The notes below the pieces were generated by a model that was not told the DNA's origin, did not search any database, and was given only the letters and a program-made list of their open reading frames with translations. A stretch of DNA of 64,000 nt from Atherinomorus stipes. Lineage: Eukaryota; Chordata; Actinopteri; Atheriniformes; Atherinidae. A program made the translations under genes and the position numbers. The first letter of the stretch is position 1. The number at the start of each line of letters is the position of its first letter. The stretch lies in the NCBI GenBank assembly GCA_023101725.1, contig JALJCO010001023.1:137454-201453 (forward strand), read 5' to 3'. Positions 11,735 through 21,512 of this stretch are shown one piece after another.

Positions 11735-12587
11735 AGGGGAAGTTCAGGATTTTTGACATAGGGCCTCATTTTCAAGTGAGCCAGAATGCTACTGATCACT
11801 GAAGACGGTTTCAACATATTTCATTCCGTTATTCAAATTCCAGTGGGTCGCCAATGCTAATGCTAGTGCAAGTCAATAGGAATCTGCTAGCCTGTCATTA
11901 ATAACAATCTTATCCACTCCACAAAACATTTGAGGCAAATCATTTATATCTTCAGACTATCTGTGTAAATGCCGTGTTGATAGAATAATATTACAAATCA
12001 AACTAACCTGCATTTCGTTGCATTTTGATTGTTGCTGCTGAGACACTTTACAAAGTTTTACTTCCTGTATTTGGCAGCGGAGTGATGTCATCTGCTGCTA
12101 CATGCATGAAGGAGTCTGATTACAAAAATATAAAGTCTAAAATACGGCCACATCTGAAAGGCATGAGGATATGTCCGATTTTGAAAATGATTTCAAACTT
12201 TTTTTCATCAAACTAACTTTCACCATGTCTTTATGAACCGAAATACACTGCCAAAGGTAGCAAGCTGGTAGGAAAACTAGTTCCTCAATATGTAATGCAA
12301 AATTTGTCATACAAGGCTAGTTTTACTGTTTTAACACGAGTTTTCTAGTTTAACACGGCATTTACACAGATAGACTTGCTGATTTGTCTCAGATCTTCTG
12401 TGGAGCGGATCAGATTGGTTTTAATGACAGGCTAGCAGATTCCTATTGACTTCCACTAGCATTAGCATTAGCGACCTCCTGGAACTAGAATAACGGAATG
12501 AAATATGTTGAAACGGTCTCCAGTGATCAGTAGTATTCTGGCTCACTTGTAAATGAGGCCCTATGTCAAAAATTCTGAACTTCCCCT
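11735..12587. mobile_element. TTAA-flanked MITE with ~170-bp inverted ends
   Basis: TTAA lies at 11731-11734 and 12588-12591. The left ~170 bp (AGGGGAAGTTCAGGATTTTT...) is repeated inverted at the right end with a few mismatches. Both arms contain the GCTAATGCTAGTG and AACATATTTCATTCCGTTAT segments. No coding capacity; piggyBac-type by its target duplication. Confidence 0.88.
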
Positions 12588-12591
12588 TTAA

Positions 12592-13130
12592 AGTTTTCCG
12601 GCACCGTGCCAGATTTCCGGCGTACGGCGGCAAGGGAAAAAAAATTTAGAAAAAAACAACATTAACAACTTAGGTGTGTGGTAACAAAGTTAGGGGAGAG
12701 CGGGGTAATGTGATGCAGTTTTTACATTTGCTCCCCTCTTGCCAAGACAAAACGATATATCAATAAAATTTTCACATTTCCCATTAATTCAGGATGTTTT
12801 CTAGTTATGGAAATGATCAGAATGTTTTTAGGACAAAGGGCAATGAAAATATGATTTGTTTTAAAAAAAAGTGGTCTCGTGTCTCACTTTACCCCAGCCT
12901 CGGGGTAAAGTGAGACAATCACGAAAAATCAGTGGGGTAAAGTGAACCGGTTAGTGGGTAAGCTGTTCCTCTTCCATTTTCCACTTTAAAACTACCATAA
13001 CAACCCATTTTTAACAATTACAGCTGGACTGACAACCGCACGTTCCAAAACTACTGTCAGAAAGGTAACAGAATCATGGGGATTTTGGTCAAATAAGCAC
13101 TTTTTCAAACACTTGAAATTTATCCAAAGT
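12592..13130. other. Non-coding interval with GGGGTAAAGTGAGAC palindromic motif
   Basis: No gene. Between 12690 and 12960 the phrase GGGGTAAAGTGAGAC occurs in both orientations around 12880-12915 and again near 12930. This suggests the core of an interspersed repeat whose ends I cannot place. Confidence 0.35.
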
Positions 13131-13131
13131 A

Positions 13132-13430
13132 GGGCTGCCATGATAAATCGACTAATCAACAAATCGTCGACTATCAAAATAGTTGGTGACTAATTTTATC
13201 ATTTTTCCTCTAAAAATTGCCACTGTACCTTCTGCTGCCTCGTTTTTCTGTCTGTCAGCTTCTACAATTGAATATTGACATAAATGAACATAAACACGAC
13301 CAGAAAAGCTTGAACCTATTTTTCCATCAGATTTAATGAGAACGTTTCCAAACTTTTGACTGGTTCTGTAAATATGCTGCAATTTTTGTACCATCCGATT
13401 AGTCAACGAATCGCCAAAATAACCGGTGAC
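13132..13430. mobile_element. hAT-like MITE remnant
   Basis: It begins TAGGGCTGCCATGATAAATC, close to the TAGGGCTG...CGATTAATCGACTAATC ends common in fish hAT MITEs. It closes with an inverted GATTAGTCAACGAATCG block near 13396. The right terminal bases are not recognisable and no 8-bp duplication is found. Confidence 0.5.
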
Positions 13431-14569
13431 TATTCACATTCACAGTGTGGGACCAGGACAAAGGACAATCAGAACCAGCTGGTTCTGGCCTCTGGGTCAG
13501 AGCATGGAACCATCAGAACCTGTTTGAAGAGCCTGGGACTCTAAAATAAAACATATGTTACGTAATATTACACAAAAACATGTTGAGGACTAAACTGGAA
13601 ACATCGCAGTTTTACTGAGTCCGCTTATTAGGAAGAACAACTGTTCGTTTAGGAGTACAACTGCTAGAAGGGGTTCTGAATTAGAATATTGAGAATTTTT
13701 CTGTTTTTTTTTTTTTTTAGATTTGCTGTACTCAGCTTGCACAGTTATTTAAAGCCTAAAAAATATTTTCCTTGTGAACTTGTGGCTGTGGACATCTGTC
13801 CTACAGGTTTTACATGTTTGCCAGCTGTAATATAACTGAGTTAAACTATGAATGGGTCATTAAGAGGCTCTGCAGAACTTGACATCAAGCTGTCATGTGG
13901 ATCAGATGTTGCAGCAGGGAAACATCTAAAACCTGCAGGTGGTGATCCTGCACAAAGATGCAGCATAGCCTCCTCTCCTCATTCAGGATAAATGCTAGTT
14001 TAGAGCATCTCTGCAGGTCCAGGTGGATTTTTATGCTCATTAAAAGCTCGTGGATAAGTTAAGAGCGTATTTATAGTCTAAATAAATTTCAATGTTCATC
14101 TACAAGTTTTCCTAATATGGTAAAGCAAAGAAACTGTCCAAGAGATGAAGTATTGGTCAGTTAAACTAAAGATCAGTGCTGTTACAAAATACTGGAAGAA
14201 AAAAAGATTTTAAATTCCTTGGATATTATAATTCAGTCTTCTAAGCAGAGCAGACACTAGGTCAAAAAATAGCCTCTATTTTTGGCCAAATTCTCCAATA
14301 TAAATGCGAATAAACTCCCTTTAAACAAGCCCACACGTCCGAAAAAAGTTCAGGGTCAGGATTTTAATTTGCTTTAAGCCCTGTGAATGTCTTTTTAAGA
14401 CTTTTGGCTAATTTAATTCACAACTGTCATCTTGGGGAGACATTACAGAGAAACACTGATTGAAACGAGTGTGTAACTGATGCAGTTGTTAACAAGAACT
14501 AAACTTGAATGTAAAGTTTGAAATATCAGTCTGATCCTGCATTATGTTATCTTAGGCCTGTAGTCTGTG
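13431..14569. other. Non-coding interval, no gene seen
   Basis: AT-rich sequence without a supported gene or clear repeat. A T run is present at about 13706-13719. Confidence 0.4.
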
Positions 14570-14830
14570 CATAAGAATAAAAAAAACAACAATAACGATA
14601 ATAATAAAAGTACTATAATAGAAAGCTATAGGAGTATTTTTTGTTATATATTTGTAGTAGTAGTAGTAGTACTGCCAGGCCACTCATAATGGTAGTAGCA
14701 GTAGTAGTAGCATTTGTATTATAGTCTCTGATAATAGATAGAAGAAACAGTCATAGTTTTTTATCGTGATTGTAATTATTATTAGTAGTAGTACGAGTAG
14801 TCGTAGTTGTATTTACTGTAGTTTGCATTA
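14570..14830. repeat. Degenerate TAG/TAA trinucleotide repeat tract
   Basis: Blocks of (GTA)n/(TAG)n occur near 14655-14671, 14692-14711 and 14781-14805, with AATAACGATAATAATAA near 14590. It is a decayed microsatellite. Confidence 0.7.
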
Positions 14831-14894
14831 ACTGCTTTTGAATCTTTTGAGGATAGTATTTACATTAATTTCATGACATAGTTTACCATTGAGG

Positions 14895-15235
14895 CTACAC
14901 TGAAAAAACTCAAATCTTAGCAAGTATATTTTTCTCATCTAGTCAAAATATCTCATCACACAAAATAAGATAAAATTACCTAAAGAGAAACATTTCAGTG
15001 AGATATAAGATCTTGTTTTGAGACAACGCATCTTATTTCAAGAAATCTTATCAAGAAAATTTTGCTCGTGCTATTGGCTGAAATTTTTTGCTTATTAAAA
15101 GAAAAATATATATATCTGTTTTACTTATTTTCAGAGTGGACAAGATTTTTTTTTTTTTTTTGCTTGTAATAAGCAAAAAAATCTGCCAATGGGACAAGCA
15201 AATTTTTCTTGATAAGATTCAGATTAAAAAATTCA
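14895..15235. repeat. Interspersed repeat, copy A
   Basis: Contains AGATATAAGATCTTGTTTTGAG, CATCTTATTTCAAGAAATC and a later TTGCTTGTAATAAGCAAAAA. The same ordered blocks recur at 37160-37390. The outer parts are partly self-complementary (TCTTGATAAGATT against AATCTTATCAAGA), so it is probably a MITE. Confidence 0.6.
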
Positions 15236-16266
15236 TCATCAAGTTCTTTGAAGCCTGTTAATGACCCAACCGTTTGATTCAGGTGTGTAAAAGTAGGTTT
15301 GCTTCAAGAGTAGTGGGTCCTGAAGACGGGAGTTGAGAAGCACTGCCCTACGAACACCACTGTTAACCCCCCCCCCCCTCTCCCTTTTTGCTTTCCTTCC
15401 TCTCTCTTCTACTTTCTTTCTCCTACATTACGTATATTTTCACCCATATACATATTTGATACCATAATAATTATGTGTAAACCTTGTCCTCTTTCTTTTA
15501 TCCACCTTTTCCCCCTTGTCTCCTCTTTACACATTGTTTCTATCAGCTGTGGTGGAAATTCTAATAAAGACCCAGATGAGATGACTTGCAGAGTATGAAG
15601 CTTATTTTACAACCAGGTTGGAGATGGTACACGCAATCAGATTGTGAGCACCTTCTGAAGAAGTACAGAAGGAACATGTCTTTTAAACCAGTAACAGAGA
15701 AGAAAAAAAAGCTGGATCAGGGAACTGTTGCTGTCACAGTTGACATGAATCACACATCCTTATCTGAAGCTGTATGTGCTATGTGCCTCACACATCTAAC
15801 TAGAAGCAAACACATATCACAACTTCAGACAGTTGAGGCCAGTTCTCAAGAACACCTGGCAATTTTATCATTAGCTAAACCCTGAAAAGAGAACATCATA
15901 CTCATATTTCATATTGGTGCAGAAACAATAACCCATTCGGTGAAGGTCTGCGTTGCAATTAAAAGTTAAAATACACAAATATACTTGCTTAGGTGAATAA
16001 ACTCAATGTGCTCATACTAAGCTCAGTGTGATCATAAAATTTCCATTACACAGCCTTCCCATGTAAACGTTTTCACTGTCAATACACATTTCCCTGTAAA
16101 TATTGTCACAATTTGAAATAAAAAAAAAAAAAGAAATGCATAAGTTCTGCACAGACCGGGTGCATATTACAATGATAAATTTGGAAGTAAATTCTACATT
16201 TTTTTAAAAAGAAAGGTTTTTCTTAAGTTATTTTGCATGAGACAGTGCAGCACCTTTAATAATGAC
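15236..16266. other. Intergenic region downstream of the TAAR gene
   Basis: 15240-15355 is a fragment of the 'GTGTTTCTCAA...CCTG' type fish repeat. 15365-15530 is a C/T-rich tract. A 99-codon open frame at 15586-15885 has no recognisable domain and I do not call it a gene. 16120-16260 is AT-rich and may include the TAAR 3' UTR on the minus strand. Confidence 0.4.
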
Positions 16267-17253
16267 TCAAAACAGCTTTAAATTGGAAAATTCCCGCTGA
16301 AATATTTTCCCAGAGACGATCATTCTAAAAGCAGATCTGAACCACCTGTAGAAGAAAGCATAAACAAATGGATTGAGCATTGAATTTGACCATCCAAGCC
16401 ACTTAAAAGTCTCGATCACAACAACTGGTATTGCATGATTGCTCACATGATAAAAACTGCTAATGAGAAAATAAGGAGCCCAACACATGAGAAAGACTCC
16501 GACAACTATAGCCAGCGTTTTGTTGGCCTTTTTTTCCATCTTACTGACAGCTGCTTCAGTCTTGGTTGAGTTCTGGATGCTGCGTGCCTGTCTTTGTGCC
16601 ACGATTAAAATTTTCAGGTAAATGGATAAAATGACAAAAGCAGGAATGAAAAATGCAAAAACTGGTCCTAAAACGGGTCCACTTCTTTTTTGAAGTGCAA
16701 CACTATTACACCTCTGGCTGGTCTTCTGCAGATTGAGCCCATGGATTATTATACCAATTCCAACTAGAAAAGAGATCAACCAGCTTAACAAGATCATGAT
16801 CAAAGAGACACGGACGTTCATTTTGCTTTGATATGTCAGAGGCTGGCACACCGCATAATATCTGTCAACAGAGATAAAACACAAGTTATAAATGGATGCT
16901 GTACATAGTAATATATCGCAAAGATTTCGTATCTTGCAGAGTACATCTCTGAGATACCAGCATGAGTGTAAAGTCAACAGCGTGCTAAAAGGCAAGATTA
17001 AAACCCCAACAAGCAGGTCGGCCACAGCCAGAGAGAGGAGGAGGTAGTTTGTTGGAGTGTGGAGCTGTTTGAAGTAGATTATGGAGATGATTACAAGAAG
17101 GTTTCCACATGTTATTAGAAGTGATAAAGAAACAAAGAGAAAACACAACAAGTACGTTGTAACATGTTCCTCAGTTACCGCTGCTGATTCATTACATTCA
17201 TATTTGTGTTCTACAACATCATCAGTCCTGTTGACAAAGAATTTAGATTCCAT
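16267..17253 (-). CDS. Trace amine-associated receptor (TAAR), intact single-exon olfactory GPCR
   Basis: A 328-residue class A G-protein-coupled receptor of the plasma membrane. TAARs sense amines, mainly in olfactory neurons, and signal through Gs/Golf. The N-terminus has sequons at N8 and N21. TM1 carries GN51; TM2 has LAVADLL with D79 (2.50). C106 (3.25) can pair with an ECL2 cysteine. D113 is position 3.32, the amine salt-bridge residue, followed by DRYYAVCQPLTY at the end of TM3. TM6 has FLMCWAPYF and TM7 NSMLNPFVYAFFYRWF, the TAAR fingerprint. Position 5.42 is Gly, so the TM5 aspartate of some fish TAARs is missing. The start ATG fits family length and there is no intron. Nearest paralogue in the window is the broken TAAR at 62205. 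The exact subfamily is not assigned. Confidence 0.93.
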   Translation of the reverse strand: MESKFFVNRTDDVVEHKYECNESAAVTEEHVTTYLLCFLFVSLSLLITCGNLLVIISIIYFKQLHTPTNYLLLSLAVADLLVGVLILPFSTLLTLHSCWYLRDVLCKIRNLCDILLCTASIYNLCFISVDRYYAVCQPLTYQSKMNVRVSLIMILLSWLISFLVGIGIIIHGLNLQKTSQRCNSVALQKRSGPVLGPVFAFFIPAFVILSIYLKILIVAQRQARSIQNSTKTEAAVSKMEKKANKTLAIVVGVFLMCWAPYFLISSFYHVSNHAIPVVVIETFKWLGWSNSMLNPFVYAFFYRWFRSAFRMIVSGKIFQREFSNLKLF

Positions 17254-17642
17254 GTAGAAATCCTCAGAAACACTGTAGGAACTGCAGTCTCATTCATTAA
17301 ATGAACTCACTTCTCACCCTGTAATGCAGATGTAGAATCAGGTGCTCTTGATCTCTGCACCACAGAACAGTATGTTTGCATCTTATTTATTACTCTGGGT
17401 TCATTAGCATAGCACAGTCAGGGGGAATAGCTTGATCCCCATGGTTACGATTCTGTTAGAGCCACTGAGTGTTCACAATGACATTGCATGATAGATTTTG
17501 TTTGTTTATTCTTATCATAGAAAGAAAAGATTATGCAACACAACTTTGGCTTTTGCCCTTTACTCTAAATCACCACATTTTATATCTGATGACAAACTAA
17601 AATGGACCAAATGCCACAATGTTGTTCATAGAAGAGAATAAA
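17254..17642. other. Upstream flank of the TAAR gene
   Basis: Non-coding; would hold the promoter of the minus-strand TAAR. I see no element I can name with confidence. Confidence 0.35.
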
Positions 17643-17646
17643 TTAA

Positions 17647-18327
17647 AGCAGAACTCAGTGACTTCAGCTCAGGGCTCCTCCTAGTGGCGTCCTTTCACTT
17701 TCATAAAGTTCGTACTCCCCCTACACCCCCACATCACATAGACGTCTTCTCCACCTGTCTTTCCTCTAGTTTGATCGCTGAATATATTTCTAAGCTTTTA
17801 CTAGCTTGTTGATGCTACTTCGCTACGTTGGTAGCAGCAGAGTCCTGTGTCTCCTGCATTGGGACGTTTTTGCAGGTAAATATTCCGTGGATAATATTTT
17901 TCTCTGGTTTTGGCGGGTAGCAGGCAGGAACACAAACTTTTATTTGAGAAGTGATTTGGCCGTGAGTCTCGGCGCTGAGTCACCCGGCGCCCAGGCAGCG
18001 CAAGCTACGTGAACCGTTTTTTTATTCTGGTCCAACAAAGATTTGGTTTTGACAGCCAGGAGCCGGTGTTTAGGTGATGGAAAGCTAAAGAATCGGTTAG
18101 TCTGGTTCTGGTTCTAAGCAGCACTGGAAGCAGGTCGGGTCGGATAGGGGACCAGAGTGACATACAGTGCTTTCTGTTGTCACAAGATCTGCGTCTGGCT
18201 ACTTGCAAGTACTGTTAACAGGCCAGAGAGACCGGGGGAGGGGGGAGACCTCGAATTGCTTCATAAACACTTGGTTTAGGGATTCTGAAAAGCATTTATT
18301 GAGGTGAAAACGTTACTGAGTGCTGCT
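17647..18327. mobile_element. TTAA-flanked MITE A
   Basis: TTAA lies at 17643-17646 and 18328-18331. Inverted ends are AGCAGAACTCAGTGAC on the left and AGCAGCACTCAGTAAC read from the right. Open frames inside are short and meaningless. The right TTAA is shared with the next element. Confidence 0.8.
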
Positions 18328-18331
18328 TTAA

Positions 18332-18673
18332 AGGGACTAGAGGCAAGATTAAGAAATGAAACTCACGACTGGATCGTTTGCTGATGGCAGAAGAATCCAT
18401 AACTATCGTTTTCAGTGTTTGAATTTACTGCGACTGTCTTCTTCCTGGATCAAGACTGCGGATGTAGGTCATTTGACGTCACGTCCGCAGGGCAGCGCGG
18501 GAAATTCGGCCACGGAATTGCAGTGCATTTTGCAGCACACAGCCTGTTCAAGGCAACGGAGAGAAATGTGGGTGTAAACGTTCTTTTTGGCATTTAGCGC
18601 TTCATCACCCATTAATATAAAAAAAAATTGACCTGCATGTTTGTTTGTTTTTTAATTCCTGCTTCTAGTCTCT
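18332..18673. mobile_element. TTAA-flanked MITE B, abutting MITE A
   Basis: TTAA lies at 18328-18331 and 18674-18677. Ends are AGGGACTAGAGGCAAGATT and, from the right, AGAGACTAGAAGCAGGAATT. It most likely inserted into the TTAA that already flanked MITE A, giving A-TTAA-B-TTAA. Confidence 0.8.
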
Positions 18674-18677
18674 TTAA

Positions 18678-19148
18678 GTACTGTATGAGCAAAAATATTT
18701 AGGGTGCATGTTAAATGTTCTCATGAAAGATCTCATGGAAGGCACAAAGTATAGATTTGATGTCACATCAAGTACATTTATTGCTCAGAGCAGGGGGTTC
18801 CGCCCCACATACACACATTTGTAACTCCATATTCGTGAAGACAGTCATCGACATAATGTATTCCTCAGCCTCCTACCCTAACCCTAAACATCGCAACAAA
18901 TTGTCAAAACTTAACCCTTGCCTCAACCCTAAACAAAACCTAATGCTAACCTAAATAAAACTAAATCCTGACCCCGAAAAGGGGTCTTTCTCAGTGAGGA
19001 CGGGCTAAAATGTTCTCACTTTCCAAAAATTACCTCACATAGTTGGTTATGTGAGAAACATGGTGAGGAACATGCAGAATGTTCCTCACCATGTAGCAAG
19101 TCAAGGAACACATGCATAAGTGATTCTCTTTATTGTTTCATTACTGCA
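18678..19148. other. Non-coding repeat-like interval
   Basis: No gene. 18870-18960 is rich in degenerate CCCTAA/CCTAAC motifs. 18975-19110 has GTTCTCAC/ATGTTCCTCACCATG phrases in both orientations, as in common fish repeats whose borders I cannot set. Confidence 0.4.
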
Positions 19149-19149
19149 A

Positions 19150-19702
19150 GATCCTGGCGGTCTGATCCTCAGCGGCGGAAGCTAGCTCTAGGGATGTGGA
19201 ATATCACCTCTGTTGCTGGAAAGGAATCTGAGCTGGTCCGCGAGGTTGACTAGTTCCAACTAGCTACAGTTGGACTCACCTCGACACACAGCTTGGGCTC
19301 TGGGAACACCATCCTCAACAGGGGCTGGACCTTGTTCCACTCTGGAGTAGCTCCTGGTTAGAGGCACCAAGCGGGTGTGGGAATACTCTTTGTCCCCTGG
19401 CCTGGTGCCTGTGTGTCGGGGTTTATAACCTGGTGGAAGAAAGGGTAGCCTCCCTCTGCTTCTGGGTGGGGGGACACATCCTGACATCCTGTTGTCTGTG
19501 CCTATGCACAAAACAGCAGTTCAGAGTACCCACCTTTTTTGGTGTCCTTGGACGGTTTGTTGGAAAGCGCTCCATTAATGCTCATGTGGGCGACGACAGT
19601 GGGACCTGGTGGCGGGGGTTGATTGGGAGTAACAGCCCCCTGATCTGAATCCTTGTAGGTCCTGTTGTTGGACCTCTGTGCTCGTCACTGATTGTCCATA
19701 AC
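19150..19702 (+). pseudogene. Rex3/RTE-like LINE, endonuclease part (first segment)
   Basis: Plus-strand translation in shifting frames resembles the apurinic-endonuclease start of a very common fish RTE/Rex3-like LINE. It has 'RKLALGMWNITSVAGKE' near 19168, 'REVASLCFWVGG'-like text near 19435, and the 'SINAHVGDDSGTWW' (DFNAHVG) motif near 19568-19610. Many frameshifts are present. The segment ends at about 19702, where an antisense L2-like LINE begins, and continues at 20277. The family name comes from the coding text and the C-terminal sequence style of the clade; a library search is needed to confirm it. Confidence 0.65.
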
Positions 19703-20276
19703 AAAGGCAAGGAAAGGTTATTTGTATAGCACATTTCATGTACAGGACAATTCAAAATGCTTTGCCTAAAACATTATAAGCATTACTGTGGGGTGCAAAA
19801 GAAGAAAAATAACAAGAAAGTAAAAGCATGATTGAAAATTAAAAACATTTAAGATTAAAAAGAGAGAGTATAGAGCTGTGTGATTTTAAGTTTTGACTAA
19901 AATCTATGTAAATGCAGCGGAGAACAGGTGGGTCTTCAGCCTGGATTTAAATAAACTAAGTGTTTCAGCTGATCTGAGACTTTCTGGGAGTTTGTTCCAG
20001 ACATGTGGAGCATAGAAGCTGAACGCAGCTTCTCCATGTCTGGTTCTGACTCTGGGAACTGATAAAAGACCAGAACCAGATGACCTGAGGGTTCTAGTAG
20101 GTTCATACTGGGTCAAGAGGTCACTGATGTATTTTGGGCCTAAACCATTCAGAGCTTTATAGACCAGCAACAGAACTTTAAAGTCTATTCTCTGTTGGAC
20201 CGGCAGCCAGTGTAAAGACCTCAGAACTAGACTAATGTGGTGCACTTTTCTGGTCGTAGTGAGAACTAAGACCAGA
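19703..20276 (-). pseudogene. L2-like LINE 3' end, inserted antisense
   Basis: On the minus strand, 20276 to ~19904 encodes the C-terminal end of an L2/CR1-group ORF2. It shows SLVLRSLHWLPVQQRIDFKV, LVYKALNGLGPKYISDLL, RTRHGEAAFSFYAPHVWNKL and LFKSRLKTHLF, closing at a stop near 19904. The ~200-bp 3' UTR ends in the TGCTATACAAATAA-type terminus near 19725-19705. It is 5'-truncated, as usual for LINEs. It interrupts the Rex3-like LINE, which resumes right after it. The same LINE type left a 3' end at 61455-61680. Confidence 0.75.
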
Positions 20277-21385
20277 AACACCATGTTCAAGCATAAAAGT
20301 ATCCACATGTACAAATGACATCAAGACACCTTAGGCCACAGCTGGATGATGGACTTTGTAGTCGTGTCATTGGACTTGCAGTCCCTTTTCCTGGACACTC
20401 GGGTGAAGAGAGGGGTAGAGCTGTCCACTGATCACCACCTGGTGGTCAGTGGACTCAGATCGTAGGGGAGGACATCCTCAGACCTGACAGGTCCAAATGT
20501 GTGGTGAGGGTCTGCTGGGAACGTCAGTCAGAGTCCCCTGTCAGCAAGAGCTTCTACTCGCGCCTCCGGGAGAGCTTCAACCATGTTCCAAGGGAGGCGG
20601 GGGACATTGAGTCGAAATGGGCTGTGTTCTGAGCTTCTATTGCTGAAGCTGCAATTGAAACTGTGGCCGTAAGGTTGTCGGTGCCTGTCGTGGCGGTAAC
20701 CCCCGAACTCGCTGGTGGACACCAGCGGTGAGGGATGCTGTCGAGCTGAAGAAGGAGTCCTACTGGGCCTTCCTGGTCTGTGGGACTGCTGAGGCAGCTA
20801 ACAGGTATTGTAAGGCTCAGCAGAGCGCAGCTCTGGCGGTCGCTGAGGAGTTTGGAGAGGCCATGGAAAACGACTTTTGGACAGCTTCGAGGAGATTCTG
20901 GTCCACCATCAGGCAAATCAGAAGAGAGAAGCATTGCAGGATCAATGCTGTGTGTAGTGGAGATGGTGGGCTGCCAACCTTGACTCAGAACATTGTGGGT
21001 TGGTGGGGGGATTACTTCAAAGACCTTCTCAATCCAGGGGTGGACTTACTGAGGTAATCTAAAAGTTCCTTGGTGGCAGGGCACTGGGGGTAGATGAGAT
21101 CCGCCCGGACTTCCATAAGCTCTGCATGCTGTGGGGCTGTCTTTGCTGACACGTTTCTGCAGCACCACGTGGACATTGGGGGCAGTTCCTCTGGAATGGC
21201 AGATCGGGGTGGTGGTCCCCCTCTTCAAAAAGGGGGATCAGAGAGTGTGCTCCAACATCTAGGGAACACTCCTCAGCCTCCCTGGTAAGGTCTATTCAAG
21301 GGTCCTGGAGAGGAGGGTGTGTCGGATGGTTGAACCTTGGATTGAGAGGGAGCAGTGTGGTTTTCGTTTTGGTCGTGAAAAAGGG
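20277..21385 (+). pseudogene. Rex3/RTE-like LINE, end of endonuclease to start of RT (second segment)
   Basis: Continues the LINE of 19150-19702. 20340-20480 matches the 'DFVVV...DTRVKRGVELSTDHHLVVSG' end of the endonuclease. The longest open piece (20728-21057) reads RDAVELKKESYWAFLVCGT, EEFGEAMENDFWTASRRFWS, and then GWWGDYFKDLLNPG. After a frameshift comes the RT start (LFKKGDQRVCS, LPGKVYSRVLERR, REQCGFRFGR). It stops abruptly near 21385 inside the RT fingers, about 130 bp before the minisatellite. The catalytic RT box is absent. Confidence 0.72.
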
Positions 21386-21512
21386 GTCAATTTTCCAGGA
21401 GCCGTGCCAACTTCTCCACGGATGTACCCACTTCGCGGATGAGGTCACGACTACAGCCAGCGTGCCAAGCTGGGCATGAATGGCATCTAACTTGCGATTC
21501 AGTTCGTTCAAC
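21386..21512 (-). other. Single-copy flank with minus-strand coding-like text beside the minisatellite
   Basis: Read on the minus strand out of the last repeat unit, the frame passes from the repeat's MS(R/H)AINTQT into LVLNELNRKLDAIHAQLGTL. A one-base shift then gives SRDLIREVGTSVEKLARLLE and a stop. Both pieces are amphipathic and coiled-coil-like, unlike random sequence. This may be the 5' coding part of an unidentified gene or transposon ORF from which the array expanded. I do not recognise the protein. Confidence 0.35.

Noticed and set aside
15586..15885. 99-codon plus-strand open frame as a gene
   Set aside because: No recognisable domain, biased composition (KKKK), no neighbouring exon; probably chance or repeat-derived.
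18870..18960. Interstitial telomere repeat
   Set aside because: CCCTAA occurs only as two or three scattered, degenerate units; typical of a dispersed fish repeat.
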